Below, piece by piece: positions 25,120 to 34,143 of a DNA stretch of 64,000 nt (the first letter of the stretch is position 1; every line of letters begins with the position of its first letter). Origin of the DNA: Pandoraea terrae (lineage in GTDB: Bacteria; Pseudomonadota; Gammaproteobacteria; Burkholderiales; Burkholderiaceae); contig NZ_CABPRZ010000022.1 of the NCBI RefSeq assembly GCF_902459695.1, positions 1 to 64,000 on the forward strand, read 5' to 3'. The position numbers and the translations under genes are program-made. Below the pieces are notes generated by a model. That model was not told where the DNA came from. It did not search any database and was given only the letters and a program-made list of their open reading frames with translations.

Positions 25120-26310
25120 GTGTTCCTGCGGCAGATAGCGACGGTCGCCGGAGGCGCCGCAGCTGGGCAACTGATCGTGTTGGCCACCACACCGTGGTTG
25201 GCCCGGATGTACCCGCCGGCAGCATTTGGTGAATACGCGGCATTTCTGTCGATGTGCAACGTGTTCGTCGCCACCGCTTGTTTTCGCTACGACGCGGCAT
25301 TGAACGCTGCGGACGACGACAAGGTTGCCAGCCTCTTCGGGGCCGCCTTCCTTGCAACGTTGGCAACGGCCGGCTTTGGCGCCTTGGCCGTGTGGTCGCC
25401 TTGGGCGCATGCGCTACTGGGGCGCGTCGTCGGAGAGGGGGCCAGTGTATGGAACGTGGCTGCCGCGGCAATCGTCTGCGGCGTATTCCAAGCGAGTTCC
25501 GCGATGGCGATCCGGGACGGTCGTTTCGCATGGTCAAGCCTGCTGCGGCTCGCACAGCCAGCGGTGTTTTCGATCGCAGCACTCCTGTCGCCGATCGGGT
25601 TGATTTACAGTTGCTTGCTGGGATTCGCGGTGGCAACGCCGCTTGCATTGCGCTACCTGACGCGATTGGACTGGGCCGGCTTGGCGCGAGTCGTGCCGTC
25701 GGCGTGGCGTTTCCGCGAGTTCCCGATCGTATCGCTGCCGACGTCGTTGCTCGACGCCGGGTCGCTGGCGATGCCGATCTGGTTCATCTCGTCGCAATAT
25801 TCTTCGCATGACGCCGGCAACTATGCCCAAGCCCAGCGTCTTTTGGCGGCGCCCCTGACGTTGTTCGCCATGGCGCTCGGGCAGGTATTCCTGAAACGTG
25901 CCGGCGATATCGTTCGACAAGGTGCCTCGCCGCGCGCGTTTCAACGCCGCGTCGCGGTTTGGCTGGCCCTTGGGGCAGGTGTATTGTTGCTGGGCGTCAT
26001 GCTGTTGGGGCGACCGGTTCTCCATCTGTTTCTGGGTGATGGTTGGCGCACGGACACGGAATTCCTGGTGTTGGTGTTTCTTCCTGTCGCCGTGCGGAGT
26101 TGTGTCTCGCCAGTCACGGGAATCTTCATCGTCAAGGCACGTCTACGGATTTGTGCGATCTGGCAGGCACTGTATTTCTGTATAACGGGCGCCGTGTTCT
26201 ACTCACTCGCCGGCCACGTGCCGATTGAACAGTTGCTGATTGCGTACGCGATCAGCGAGACCGTGTGCTATGGGTTGTACTTATACATCGCTGATAAAGT
26301 GGCAGGATAA
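25120..26310 (+). CDS. wzx: Wzx-type O-antigen flippase
   Basis: A 396-residue integral membrane protein of the polysaccharide-translocase (MATE/MOP-like) superfamily with about 10-12 hydrophobic segments. 'VAGGAAAGQLIVLATTPWLARMYPPAAFGEYAAF' at the start is characteristic: transporter helix 1, then the 'LARxYxPxxFG' loop. It would flip the undecaprenyl-linked O unit across the inner membrane. GTG start 3 nt after wbpE. Wzx proteins diverge quickly, so the name rests on topology and on its place in the cluster. Confidence 0.85.
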   Translation: MFLRQIATVAGGAAAGQLIVLATTPWLARMYPPAAFGEYAAFLSMCNVFVATACFRYDAALNAADDDKVASLFGAAFLATLATAGFGALAVWSPWAHALLGRVVGEGASVWNVAAAAIVCGVFQASSAMAIRDGRFAWSSLLRLAQPAVFSIAALLSPIGLIYSCLLGFAVATPLALRYLTRLDWAGLARVVPSAWRFREFPIVSLPTSLLDAGSLAMPIWFISSQYSSHDAGNYAQAQRLLAAPLTLFAMALGQVFLKRAGDIVRQGASPRAFQRRVAVWLALGAGVLLLGVMLLGRPVLHLFLGDGWRTDTEFLVLVFLPVAVRSCVSPVTGIFIVKARLRICAIWQALYFCITGAVFYSLAGHVPIEQLLIAYAISETVCYGLYLYIADKVAG

Positions 26311-26313
26311 CCA

Positions 26314-28335
26314 ATGTGTGGCATCGTAGGCATCGTTCAGTCGAATCCCGTGGACTTGCGCCATGTCGCGGACATGGCCGATCTTATTCGTCACCGCGGA
26401 CCGGACGACGAAGGCATTGTGGTCTTTCCTGCGCAGGGGCCGGTTTGTCTCGCGGGTGACGACACCCCGTCGTTCGACCAGGTCGGTGCGCTTCCCTACC
26501 GTCCGGTGGCACATCGCCGGGAATGGTTTGCCGATCGGCCCGCGACCTATCTTGCGATGGGGCATCGCCGCTTGTCCATCGTGGATCTGTCGCCGCTTGG
26601 GCATCAGCCGATGTCCTACCAGGATCGCTACTGGATCGTCTATAACGGAGAGGTGTTCAATTATGTCGAGTTGCGCGAGGAATTGACCCGTTACGGGTAC
26701 CGTTTCCGCTCGCATTCCGACACCGAGGTGTTGCTCGCCGGCTATGACCGCTGGGGGGCCGGCCTGCTCGATCGTTGCAATGGCATGTGGTCGATGGCGA
26801 TCTACGACCGCGAAAAGCACACGCTGTTCCTGGCGCGCGACCGTTTCGGAGTGAAGCCTCTCTATTACCGAGTGACGAACGACGGTGCGTCGTTGGCCTT
26901 TGCCTCCGAAATCAAGGCATTTTCCGCATTGCCCGATTGGCGTCCCACCGTCGCTGCACAACCGGCATTCGATTTTCTTGCCTGGGGGATTCAAGACCAC
27001 GGCGACGAGACCCTGTTCCAGGGCGTGTATCAATTGCCGCCGGGTCATTTCGCGATGCTTCAGCTCAATGGCCATGGGGGCTTGACGCGCCGCTTGGACC
27101 CAAGGCTGGCGGTTACGCGTTGGTATGATCTCGAGCGCAAGCATTGCGACGTTCCGATGAATTTCGACGAGGCTGCAGGCGAGTTTCGTCGCTTGTTCCT
27201 CGATGCGGTGCGTCTACGCATGCGCGCAGACGTGCCGCTCGGCTCGTGCCTGTCCGGCGGGCTGGATTCGTCCTCGATCGTTTGCGCGGTGCGTGCAGAG
27301 CTCGATTCGATTGGGGCAACGATGCCGCAAAAAACGTTCTCGTCGTGCTCGGAATACCGTGCAGTCGACGAGCGCGAGTTCATCGAGGAGGTGACGCGCG
27401 CCAACAACGTGGAGAGCACGCTGCTTTTCCCGTCCGGAAGCGAGTTGTTCGAGCGTCTCGACGATCTCGTGTGGACGCAAGACGAACCCTTCGGCTCTTC
27501 CAGCGTGTTCGCGCAATGGTGCGTGTTCCGTACCGTGCGCGAAAACGGTGTCCTCGTCATGCTCGACGGCCAAGGGGCGGATGAGCAATTGGCCGGATAT
27601 CATGGGTTCCTGGGTGCGCGGCTCGCGGGTCTCGCACGCCGGGGCCAAGTGAGTGAGTTTTCCACGGAGTTTGGCGCAATGCGCCGGCTACATGGTTACG
27701 GCGGCGTCAAGTTCGCGGAATACCTTGTGGCGAATCTGTTCCCGGGGTCGATTCGGCCGCTGGGTGCGTTGCGCGGGATGACGCAGATGCGGCGCGACTG
27801 GATTGATCCCGCCGCATTGGGTGCGCGTGATCGCGACCCGTTCGTCCCGCTCGGCGCTCGCGCACTATCCGTGCGTCAGTTATCGCTGGCCCAAATGAAC
27901 GGTTCCAACCTGCAGATGCTGCTGCATTGGGAGGACCGCAATTCGATGGCACATTCGATCGAAGCGCGCGTGCCGTTCCTCGACTACCGGCTGGTGGAGT
28001 ACTCGCTCAACCTGCCCGAGGTGTTCAAAGTCGAACATGGCATGACCAAGCGTGTCCTGCGTCAGGGTATGCGTGGCATGGTGCCCGAAAAAGTTCTCGA
28101 TCGCATCGATAAGAAGGGCTTCCTGACAGCGGAGGAATTCTGGATGAAGGGCGATCATAGCGCGCAGTTCGCTGCTCGCCTCGATGAGGCGATCGAGCGC
28201 GCGGGGCGTTTCATTGACACCGGCATGCGTGACGTACTGTCGCGCGTGGTGGCCGGCAAGGCGCCGTTCAGCTATCACGTTTGGCGCGTCATCAGTTTTG
28301 GCGCTTGGCTCAAACGATTTGACATCACGGTGTAA
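26314..28335 (+). CDS. asparagine-synthetase-like amidotransferase of the O-antigen cluster
   Basis: A 673-residue class II glutamine amidotransferase plus synthetase. Cys2 ('MCGIVGIVQ') is the glutaminase nucleophile; 'RHRGPDDEG' and 'YNGEVFNYVELREEL' are glutaminase signatures; 'GSCLSGGLDSSSIVCA' (about residues 310-325) is the ATP-binding PP-loop. It could be a housekeeping AsnB, but it lies inside the wbp operon 3 nt after wzx. In Pseudomonas and Bordetella similar proteins amidate the C-6 carboxyl of diacetamido-uronic acids. That role, giving an uncharged uronamide, is my inference. Confidence 0.85.
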   Translation: MCGIVGIVQSNPVDLRHVADMADLIRHRGPDDEGIVVFPAQGPVCLAGDDTPSFDQVGALPYRPVAHRREWFADRPATYLAMGHRRLSIVDLSPLGHQPMSYQDRYWIVYNGEVFNYVELREELTRYGYRFRSHSDTEVLLAGYDRWGAGLLDRCNGMWSMAIYDREKHTLFLARDRFGVKPLYYRVTNDGASLAFASEIKAFSALPDWRPTVAAQPAFDFLAWGIQDHGDETLFQGVYQLPPGHFAMLQLNGHGGLTRRLDPRLAVTRWYDLERKHCDVPMNFDEAAGEFRRLFLDAVRLRMRADVPLGSCLSGGLDSSSIVCAVRAELDSIGATMPQKTFSSCSEYRAVDEREFIEEVTRANNVESTLLFPSGSELFERLDDLVWTQDEPFGSSSVFAQWCVFRTVRENGVLVMLDGQGADEQLAGYHGFLGARLAGLARRGQVSEFSTEFGAMRRLHGYGGVKFAEYLVANLFPGSIRPLGALRGMTQMRRDWIDPAALGARDRDPFVPLGARALSVRQLSLAQMNGSNLQMLLHWEDRNSMAHSIEARVPFLDYRLVEYSLNLPEVFKVEHGMTKRVLRQGMRGMVPEKVLDRIDKKGFLTAEEFWMKGDHSAQFAARLDEAIERAGRFIDTGMRDVLSRVVAGKAPFSYHVWRVISFGAWLKRFDITV

Positions 28336-28344
28336 GGACCCCAT

Positions 28345-29424
28345 ATGAAGAAAGTTTATTCGATCGTCGGGGCACGGCCTCAATTCGTCAAGGCTGCGGT
28401 GGTCGCGCATGCTTTTGCGCGCGAAGCCCAGGCCGAGCATCACCTGATCCATACGGGGCAGCATTTCGACGAAAACATGAGCGACATCTTCTTTAGCGAG
28501 CTGGAAATTCCGGCGCCGCTGCACCGCCTTGCGGTCGGTGGATTGTCGCATGGCGCCATGACCGGACGGATGCTTGAGCAGGTCGAGGATATCTTTCTCA
28601 AGAACCGTCCCGATGCCGTAATCGTCTATGGGGATACCAACTCGACGCTGGCCGGTGCGCTAGCCGCCGTCAAGCTCCATATTCCAGTGGCGCACGTTGA
28701 AGCAGGTTTGCGCTCGAAGAATCGGGCGATGCCAGAAGAGATCAATCGCATCGCCACCGATCACGTCAGCGATCTGCTGTTCGCCCCCAACGATACGGCC
28801 GTCAAGCAATTGTTGTCCGAGGGACTTCCTGCGTCCAAGGTCAGCAATGTTGGCGACGTCATGTTCGATGCATGCCTGCGCTATGCCCAGGGTACGGGCG
28901 ACGACAGCATTCTTGCGGCGCTGGATGTGGCGCCGCTCGGTTACACGCTCGCAACGGTGCATCGCGCCGAGAACACCGATTCCCCTGATCGCCTGGCGGG
29001 AATCCTGGAAGGGTTCCGGCGCGTTGGGAGTCCTATCGTACTGCCCTTGCATCCGCGGACGCGGGGCAAGATCGAAGCGTTTGGCTTGCAGGTGCCGCCG
29101 AACGTGAAGTTGATCACCCCTGTGGGTTTTCGCGCGATGCTGGAACTCGAGCGCCATGCGCGCTGTATTGCCACCGATTCGGGCGGCGTACAGAAAGAGG
29201 CCTTCTTCATGCGCAAACCGTGCGTGACGATGCGCGACGAAACCGAATGGACGGAACTGGTGCAAAGCGGGTGGAACGTATTGGTCGGCGCAAATTCGGC
29301 GTTTATCGCCGACGCCATCGCCGGAGCGGCCGCACCAGCGGATTGGCCAGCGTTCTACGGTGACGGGGATGCCTCCGGGAAGATCGTCGCGCAAGTACTT
29401 GCGCTGCCCGCGCTGGCCCGTTGA
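28345..29424 (+). CDS. wbpI: WbpI-type UDP-GlcNAc3NAcA 2-epimerase
   Basis: A 359-residue non-hydrolysing UDP-sugar 2-epimerase. 'SIVGARPQFVKAAVV' opens it, 'IHTGQHFDENMSDIFFSELEIP' and 'VYGDTNSTLAGALAAVKLHIPVAHVEAGLRS' follow, and 'CIATDSGGVQKEAFF' lies near the end. The wording is closer to WbpI (UDP-2,3-diacetamido uronate epimerase) than to WecB. It would turn the gluco product of WbpABDE into UDP-ManNAc3NAcA. A second, different epimerase at 35147 belongs to another sugar pathway. Confidence 0.88.
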   Translation: MKKVYSIVGARPQFVKAAVVAHAFAREAQAEHHLIHTGQHFDENMSDIFFSELEIPAPLHRLAVGGLSHGAMTGRMLEQVEDIFLKNRPDAVIVYGDTNSTLAGALAAVKLHIPVAHVEAGLRSKNRAMPEEINRIATDHVSDLLFAPNDTAVKQLLSEGLPASKVSNVGDVMFDACLRYAQGTGDDSILAALDVAPLGYTLATVHRAENTDSPDRLAGILEGFRRVGSPIVLPLHPRTRGKIEAFGLQVPPNVKLITPVGFRAMLELERHARCIATDSGGVQKEAFFMRKPCVTMRDETEWTELVQSGWNVLVGANSAFIADAIAGAAAPADWPAFYGDGDASGKIVAQVLALPALAR

Positions 29425-29447
29425 TTGCCCTGGAAGAGCCGTCTGCC

Positions 29448-30743
29448 ATGAAAGTCGTTTTTTTCGTCCATTATTTTCCGCCGCTCAATTCGACCGGTTC
29501 CCGGCGCGTTGAGTCCTTCGCGAAGTACCTGGCGCGCGATGGACACGAGATCGTCGTTGTGTCGACGAGCAAATCGTTGCGAGACGGTCCGCTCACCGAG
29601 CCGGTGCCCGGATACGTCCGACTCTATGAAATCGATTCGCAAGGACGTCTTGTCACGACGCGCGACGACAGCGCGACCCAAGGTGCCGCGACGCCCGCCG
29701 CGAAACGCATCCACTGGACCCGCCGCGTCAAGCAGAAACTGATGCGCGTCTTCGGGCAGGTGCTTGACCACCGCATTACGTTTGCGTTGGCACTTCGATC
29801 CGCCAGCCTGGCGCCGGAAGTCGTGGCCGAGCTCTCGAGCGCGGACGTATTTGTCAGTTCTTGTCCGCCGTGGCCCGCCCATTTGGCGGCGCTGTTTGCG
29901 TGCCGCCGCTTCAACAAGCCCTGGATTGCAGACTATCGAGACCAGTTCAGCGGCAACCACGTCATGAACGGGAGCTGGCTGTCCGACCAAATCGAGCTTT
30001 GGATCGACCGCATCCTGCTTAAGCGCGCCACGGCGGTCACGGTGATATCCGAGCCGATGCAAACGTATTACGAGACCATGCACGCGCTTGTCGAGTGTGT
30101 CGAAAATGGTTATGACAGCGAGCTATTCGACAAGGTGCGCGCCGAAATGCCGGCCCGGCCTGCCGAAACGCGCCAATCGCAATCGGTGCTGCGCTACTTG
30201 GGGACGATCACACGCGATCGTATTCCGTTGAATTTGCTCGCAGCGCTTGAGTTGCTGGCCGGCGAGACGACGTCTGGCATGCCGACAGTACGGTGCGAAT
30301 TTTACGGCGACACCCGCATTCTGGAGGATTATGTCGCAGCCCGTCACCCGCGTCTCAAGGGTTGGATCGAGTTCCTGCCGGCCGTGCCCTATGCGAAATC
30401 CATTGAGGCGATGCTGACCGCAGATGCATTATTCTTCATCGAAACCTCGGATCTTTCGAGTCTCAGCGCGCGAGGGGTGCTGACCACCAAATTGTTCGAA
30501 TACTTGGCATCGGAGCGCCCGATCGTCGCCGAAATCGACGACGCGACGCTGGCTGCCAGCTACATCCGGCGCGCTTCGCCGCAGCATGTCGTGTCTCGCG
30601 ACGCAACGGCGCTGGCTGCCGCTTTGCGGGCGCTTGGGCGCGGAAACGCCGCACAAGTGAATGACGAATTCGTGACCAGTCTCGCGCGCAAGGAAAAGGC
30701 ACGGGAATTCGAGCAGCTTGCGCTTCGGCTCACGCAGCGCTAA
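29448..30743 (+). CDS. GT-B glycosyltransferase (GT4-like)
   Basis: A 431-residue cytoplasmic glycosyltransferase with two Rossmann-like halves. The N terminus 'KVVFFVHYFPPLNSTGSRRVESFAKYLARDGHEIVVVS' is typical of GT4 enzymes. The donor-binding half contains 'LRYLGTITRDRIPLNLLAALELL' and 'VLTTKLFEYLASERPIVAEI'. It probably adds one sugar of the O unit, but the substrate cannot be read from the sequence. I chose the ATG at 29448 because the longer frame would overlap the wbpI stop; GGAAGAG precedes it. Confidence 0.82.
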   Translation: MKVVFFVHYFPPLNSTGSRRVESFAKYLARDGHEIVVVSTSKSLRDGPLTEPVPGYVRLYEIDSQGRLVTTRDDSATQGAATPAAKRIHWTRRVKQKLMRVFGQVLDHRITFALALRSASLAPEVVAELSSADVFVSSCPPWPAHLAALFACRRFNKPWIADYRDQFSGNHVMNGSWLSDQIELWIDRILLKRATAVTVISEPMQTYYETMHALVECVENGYDSELFDKVRAEMPARPAETRQSQSVLRYLGTITRDRIPLNLLAALELLAGETTSGMPTVRCEFYGDTRILEDYVAARHPRLKGWIEFLPAVPYAKSIEAMLTADALFFIETSDLSSLSARGVLTTKLFEYLASERPIVAEIDDATLAASYIRRASPQHVVSRDATALAAALRALGRGNAAQVNDEFVTSLARKEKAREFEQLALRLTQR

Positions 30744-30761
30744 TCGGATTTGCACGGAATC

Positions 30762-33218
30762 ATGGAAAGATTTCTCAGGGCCATCGTCGAACCTTCCGCA
30801 GGCGCCGTCGTACTCGCGCTGGGGCTCATCACGTTCTACGGCGTAGGCACGTGGTTCGTGAATGTTCCGATGCGTCCGGAAACCGCTGCCGACATGTCAT
30901 TGCTGCCGTGGGTAAGCGCGTTGTGCGTGGTACTTGGTTCATTGTGCTGCCGCCGTCACGCGTCGGTGGTTTTCCGAGAGGGGTGTGCGAAATGGGTGGT
31001 TTGCGGTGCGACGCTGCTGTTCCTGACGTTTTGCATTGTCACGTTGATGACGGCGGCATCGATCCCAATCGTGCAGGCGATTCATGGCGCCTCGGCCGCC
31101 GACATTGCGGTGGCGCGCGAGGAGTTTCTCAAGGCGCGCGTCGGCTGGGCTGCGGTCCTGCCGTATGCGAATGGCCTATTGACCGCCGCGGTCCTGCCGT
31201 ATTGCATGTGTATTGCGCTTCTGCGCCGCTACCGTTTCCGGTGGTGGATCGTCGCACTTTTCTTCGGCTACTCGATGATATTCGTCGAGAAGGCATTCTT
31301 CCTGCGCGTCCTCCTGCCGCTGATGGCGGTCGTCGTCGTGAGTCGCACACGCCGCATTCGCCTTGGCTGGCTGCTCGCCGCTGCCGTGGCGCTGCTACTG
31401 TTTAACATCGTCCTTTCCGGATTTGCCGAGTCGACTGGGACTTCCGTCGGCGACTTTCTCCTGTTCCGTGCGTTTGCGGTACCCGTGAGCACGGTGACGG
31501 ATTCGCTCGACTATTGGTGGAAAACGTATCACGGTGCGCCGTTTCTTGGCGCTACGAACCTAGTGTTCTCGTCATTGTTCGGGTTACCTCGCGTGCCGTT
31601 TGAGCGTGAGGTCTTCGAATACGAGTGGGGGGCGTCCGTGACGGGAACCGGCTCGTCCAATGCCGCCTATTTCGTGGAGGCGTATGTCAATTTCGGATGG
31701 ATCGGCGTCATCGTCACCAGCCTGCTGCTCGGTGCGTTGATCAGCTATATCGGGCGTTCTCGTGATCAGGCCCTGCGCTGCACGCTACCGCTGGTGCTCT
31801 ACAGCGTGTTCGTCGGCGGTTTCTATGGCGTGTTGTTCGGTAATGGCCTGGTGGTTACGCTCGCATTGTCGGCCTGGCTGAATCGCCGTACTCGGCGAGT
31901 GCCCACCCTTGCACTCGCCGGGTCCGGGGTGTTGCATTCGGTCGCCGCCGAAGCGATTCCAGAGGCGCCCGCTGCTGCGTCACACCTTGCGTCCGATCCA
32001 ATGAACTATTTGGTCGTTAGCCAGTACTACCACCCGGAATCGTTCCGCATCAACACGCTTTGCGAGGACTTGGCGGCGCGAGGCCATACTGTGACGGTGT
32101 TGACCGGACAGCCCAACTACCCGAGCGGTACGATAGCGCCGGGGTACCGAGCCTGGTCGTTCCGGCGAGAGTCGATCGGGGGCGTGGAGGTGATTCGTAT
32201 CCCCCTGTACCCCCGCAAGCGGGGCTCGGCAATTCATTTGATCCTTAACTACCTGAGCTTTGTGGCTTCCGGCATTCTTTTCGCGCCGTTCCTGCTATGG
32301 GGAAGGCGCTTCGACGGCATCTTCGTCTATGCTGTGTCGCCGCTTCTGCAGGCCTTGCCGGCCGTTGTGCTGAAATGGCTCAAGCGTGCTCCGCTGGTCA
32401 TATGGGTGCAGGACCTTTGGCCCGAATCGCTCGAGGCGACGGGCTTCGTGAAGCATCCCGGCATGTTGCGCGCCGTGGGCGTTGTGGTCCGTTTCATCTA
32501 CGCCCGTGCCGACTCTGTACTGGTGCAGTCTGACGGATTTGTCGAGCCTGTGGCGCGATTGTGCGAGCGCCGCAAGATCGCGGTATTCCCGAATAGTGCC
32601 GAGGCAGTGTTTAAACAAGACGGCTTGGGTATTCCGTCGCCGATCGCCGGCCTGGACGAAGGTTTTTCTGCCGTTTTTGCCGGGAATCTTGGCACGGTGC
32701 AGGCATTGCCGACGATTTTGGACGCCGCCGAACGGTTGCGGGAATATCGCGATATCCGCTTCTACCTGGTGGGCACCGGCACGCTCGCAGATGAGCTCGC
32801 CCGACAGATCGAGGCGCGCTCGCTCTCCAATGTTGTCCTGGCCGGGCATTTTCCGATCGAACAGATGCCGGCGATTCTTTCGCGCGCATCCGTGCTGCTG
32901 GTGACGCTGAAAAACGTCGCACTTGGCCGTCTGACGGTGCCGAGCAAAATCCAGGCCTATCTGGCTGCCGGGCGTCCAATCATCGCCGCATTGGATGGCG
33001 AAGGTGCCCGCGTGGTCGAGGCGGCCGGTGCAGGTCTCAGTTGTCCGAGCGAGGATGCCGTGCAGCTCGCCGACCGGGTACTGGCGCTGTATCGCATGAG
33101 CCCTGCGGAACGCGAGCACCTTGGCCAAAATGGCAAGGCATTCTTCGCCGCGCATTACGATCAGGGCCGATTGAATGATTTTCTGGTGGATCACTTTGGC
33201 GAATTGACTCGCCGTTAA
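30762..33218 (+). CDS. fusion of O-antigen polymerase (Wzy-like) and WbuB-type glycosyltransferase
   Basis: A single 818-residue frame. Residues 1 to about 380 are a membrane protein with about ten TM segments and the 'YFVEAYVNFGWIGVI' loop typical of oligosaccharide-repeat polymerases. An Ala/Pro-rich linker follows, and from residue 414 ('MNYLVVSQYYHPESFRINTL') a complete GT4 enzyme resembling WbuB/FnlD: 'LTGQPNYPSG', 'VWVQDLWPESLEATG', 'VFAGNLGTVQAL', 'VPSKIQAYLAAGRPI'. No stop lies between the parts, though an internal ATG (32001) could start the transferase alone. These activities are normally separate proteins. The upstream TTG at 30750 is an alternative start. Confidence 0.85.
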   Translation: MERFLRAIVEPSAGAVVLALGLITFYGVGTWFVNVPMRPETAADMSLLPWVSALCVVLGSLCCRRHASVVFREGCAKWVVCGATLLFLTFCIVTLMTAASIPIVQAIHGASAADIAVAREEFLKARVGWAAVLPYANGLLTAAVLPYCMCIALLRRYRFRWWIVALFFGYSMIFVEKAFFLRVLLPLMAVVVVSRTRRIRLGWLLAAAVALLLFNIVLSGFAESTGTSVGDFLLFRAFAVPVSTVTDSLDYWWKTYHGAPFLGATNLVFSSLFGLPRVPFEREVFEYEWGASVTGTGSSNAAYFVEAYVNFGWIGVIVTSLLLGALISYIGRSRDQALRCTLPLVLYSVFVGGFYGVLFGNGLVVTLALSAWLNRRTRRVPTLALAGSGVLHSVAAEAIPEAPAAASHLASDPMNYLVVSQYYHPESFRINTLCEDLAARGHTVTVLTGQPNYPSGTIAPGYRAWSFRRESIGGVEVIRIPLYPRKRGSAIHLILNYLSFVASGILFAPFLLWGRRFDGIFVYAVSPLLQALPAVVLKWLKRAPLVIWVQDLWPESLEATGFVKHPGMLRAVGVVVRFIYARADSVLVQSDGFVEPVARLCERRKIAVFPNSAEAVFKQDGLGIPSPIAGLDEGFSAVFAGNLGTVQALPTILDAAERLREYRDIRFYLVGTGTLADELARQIEARSLSNVVLAGHFPIEQMPAILSRASVLLVTLKNVALGRLTVPSKIQAYLAAGRPIIAALDGEGARVVEAAGAGLSCPSEDAVQLADRVLALYRMSPAEREHLGQNGKAFFAAHYDQGRLNDFLVDHFGELTRR

Positions 33219-33268
33219 GGCGAGCCGGCTAAGGGCAACCCCCTCTCTTTCGTATAGGCGACATTGCA

Positions 33269-34123
33269 ATGAGAATTCTTATCCTCGGTGCTTCCGGCAT
33301 GCTCGGCAACGCCGTCTACCGATATTTTTCCGGGGACGCGACGCACCAGGTTTTCGGTACGATACGGCAACCCGCCGCGGCGAACGCCTTCGATGCGGCA
33401 TTGCGCGGCGGTCTCATTCCGTACGTGGATGTGCTGAACGAAGACGACCTTGTGCGCGCGTTTACCGCGTCCAGGCCGGACGTCGTGATCAATTGCGTCG
33501 GTCTCATCAAACAGCTCGATTCGGCTAACGATCCGCTTGCCGCGTTGCCCATTAACGCACTGCTGCCGCATCGCGTCGCGCGTTTGTGTGCGTTGGTGGG
33601 CGCGCGTATGGTGCATGTCAGTACCGATTGCGTGTTCTCAGGCAAGAAAGGAGGGTATGTCGAAAGCGACCAACCCGACGCCTACGATCTTTACGGCCGC
33701 AGCAAATTGCTTGGCGAGGTCGACTATGCCCACGCCATCACACTGCGCACATCGATCATCGGCCATGAGCATGGCCGCGCTAGCGCCCTGATCGACTGGT
33801 TCTTGTCGCAGAGCGGCCAGATCAAGGGCTTTACGAAGGCCATATTTTCCGGCGTGCCGACCGTCGAGCTGGCACGCATCATCGGTCAGTACGTCCTGCC
33901 GCACCCTGAATTGCACGGGTTGTATCACGTTGCGGCCCAGCCGATCGCCAAATTCGATTTGCTGACGCTGGTGGCGCGTGCCTATGGCAAGCCGATCGAC
34001 ATCATGCCCAGCGACGAACTGGTCATCGACCGCTCGCTGGACGCAACCCGCTTTAAGGACGCCACGGGCTATACCGTGTCCGACTGGCCGGCGTTGATCG
34101 CAGGCATGCACCAATTCAAATAA
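33269..34123 (+). CDS. RmlD-like 4-keto reductase (WbvR/QnlB type)
   Basis: A 284-residue extended SDR reductase: 'ILILGASGMLGNAVYRYFS' (NADPH site), 'DVVINCVGLIKQLDSANDPLAALPINALLPH', 'HVSTDCVFSGKKGGYVESDQPDAYDLYGRSKLLGEV' with the catalytic Tyr-x3-Lys. It lies next to FnlA- and FnlC-like genes. The FucNAc reductase (FnlB/WbjC/CapF) is about 370 residues with a cupin tail; this protein lacks that tail and fits the RmlD-type reductase of UDP-L-RhaNAc/L-QuiNAc pathways instead. So UDP-L-QuiNAc is the more likely product of the three genes (inference). Confidence 0.78.
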   Translation: MRILILGASGMLGNAVYRYFSGDATHQVFGTIRQPAAANAFDAALRGGLIPYVDVLNEDDLVRAFTASRPDVVINCVGLIKQLDSANDPLAALPINALLPHRVARLCALVGARMVHVSTDCVFSGKKGGYVESDQPDAYDLYGRSKLLGEVDYAHAITLRTSIIGHEHGRASALIDWFLSQSGQIKGFTKAIFSGVPTVELARIIGQYVLPHPELHGLYHVAAQPIAKFDLLTLVARAYGKPIDIMPSDELVIDRSLDATRFKDATGYTVSDWPALIAGMHQFK

Positions 34124-34143
34124 TCGTTTGAGAGGAACACATC

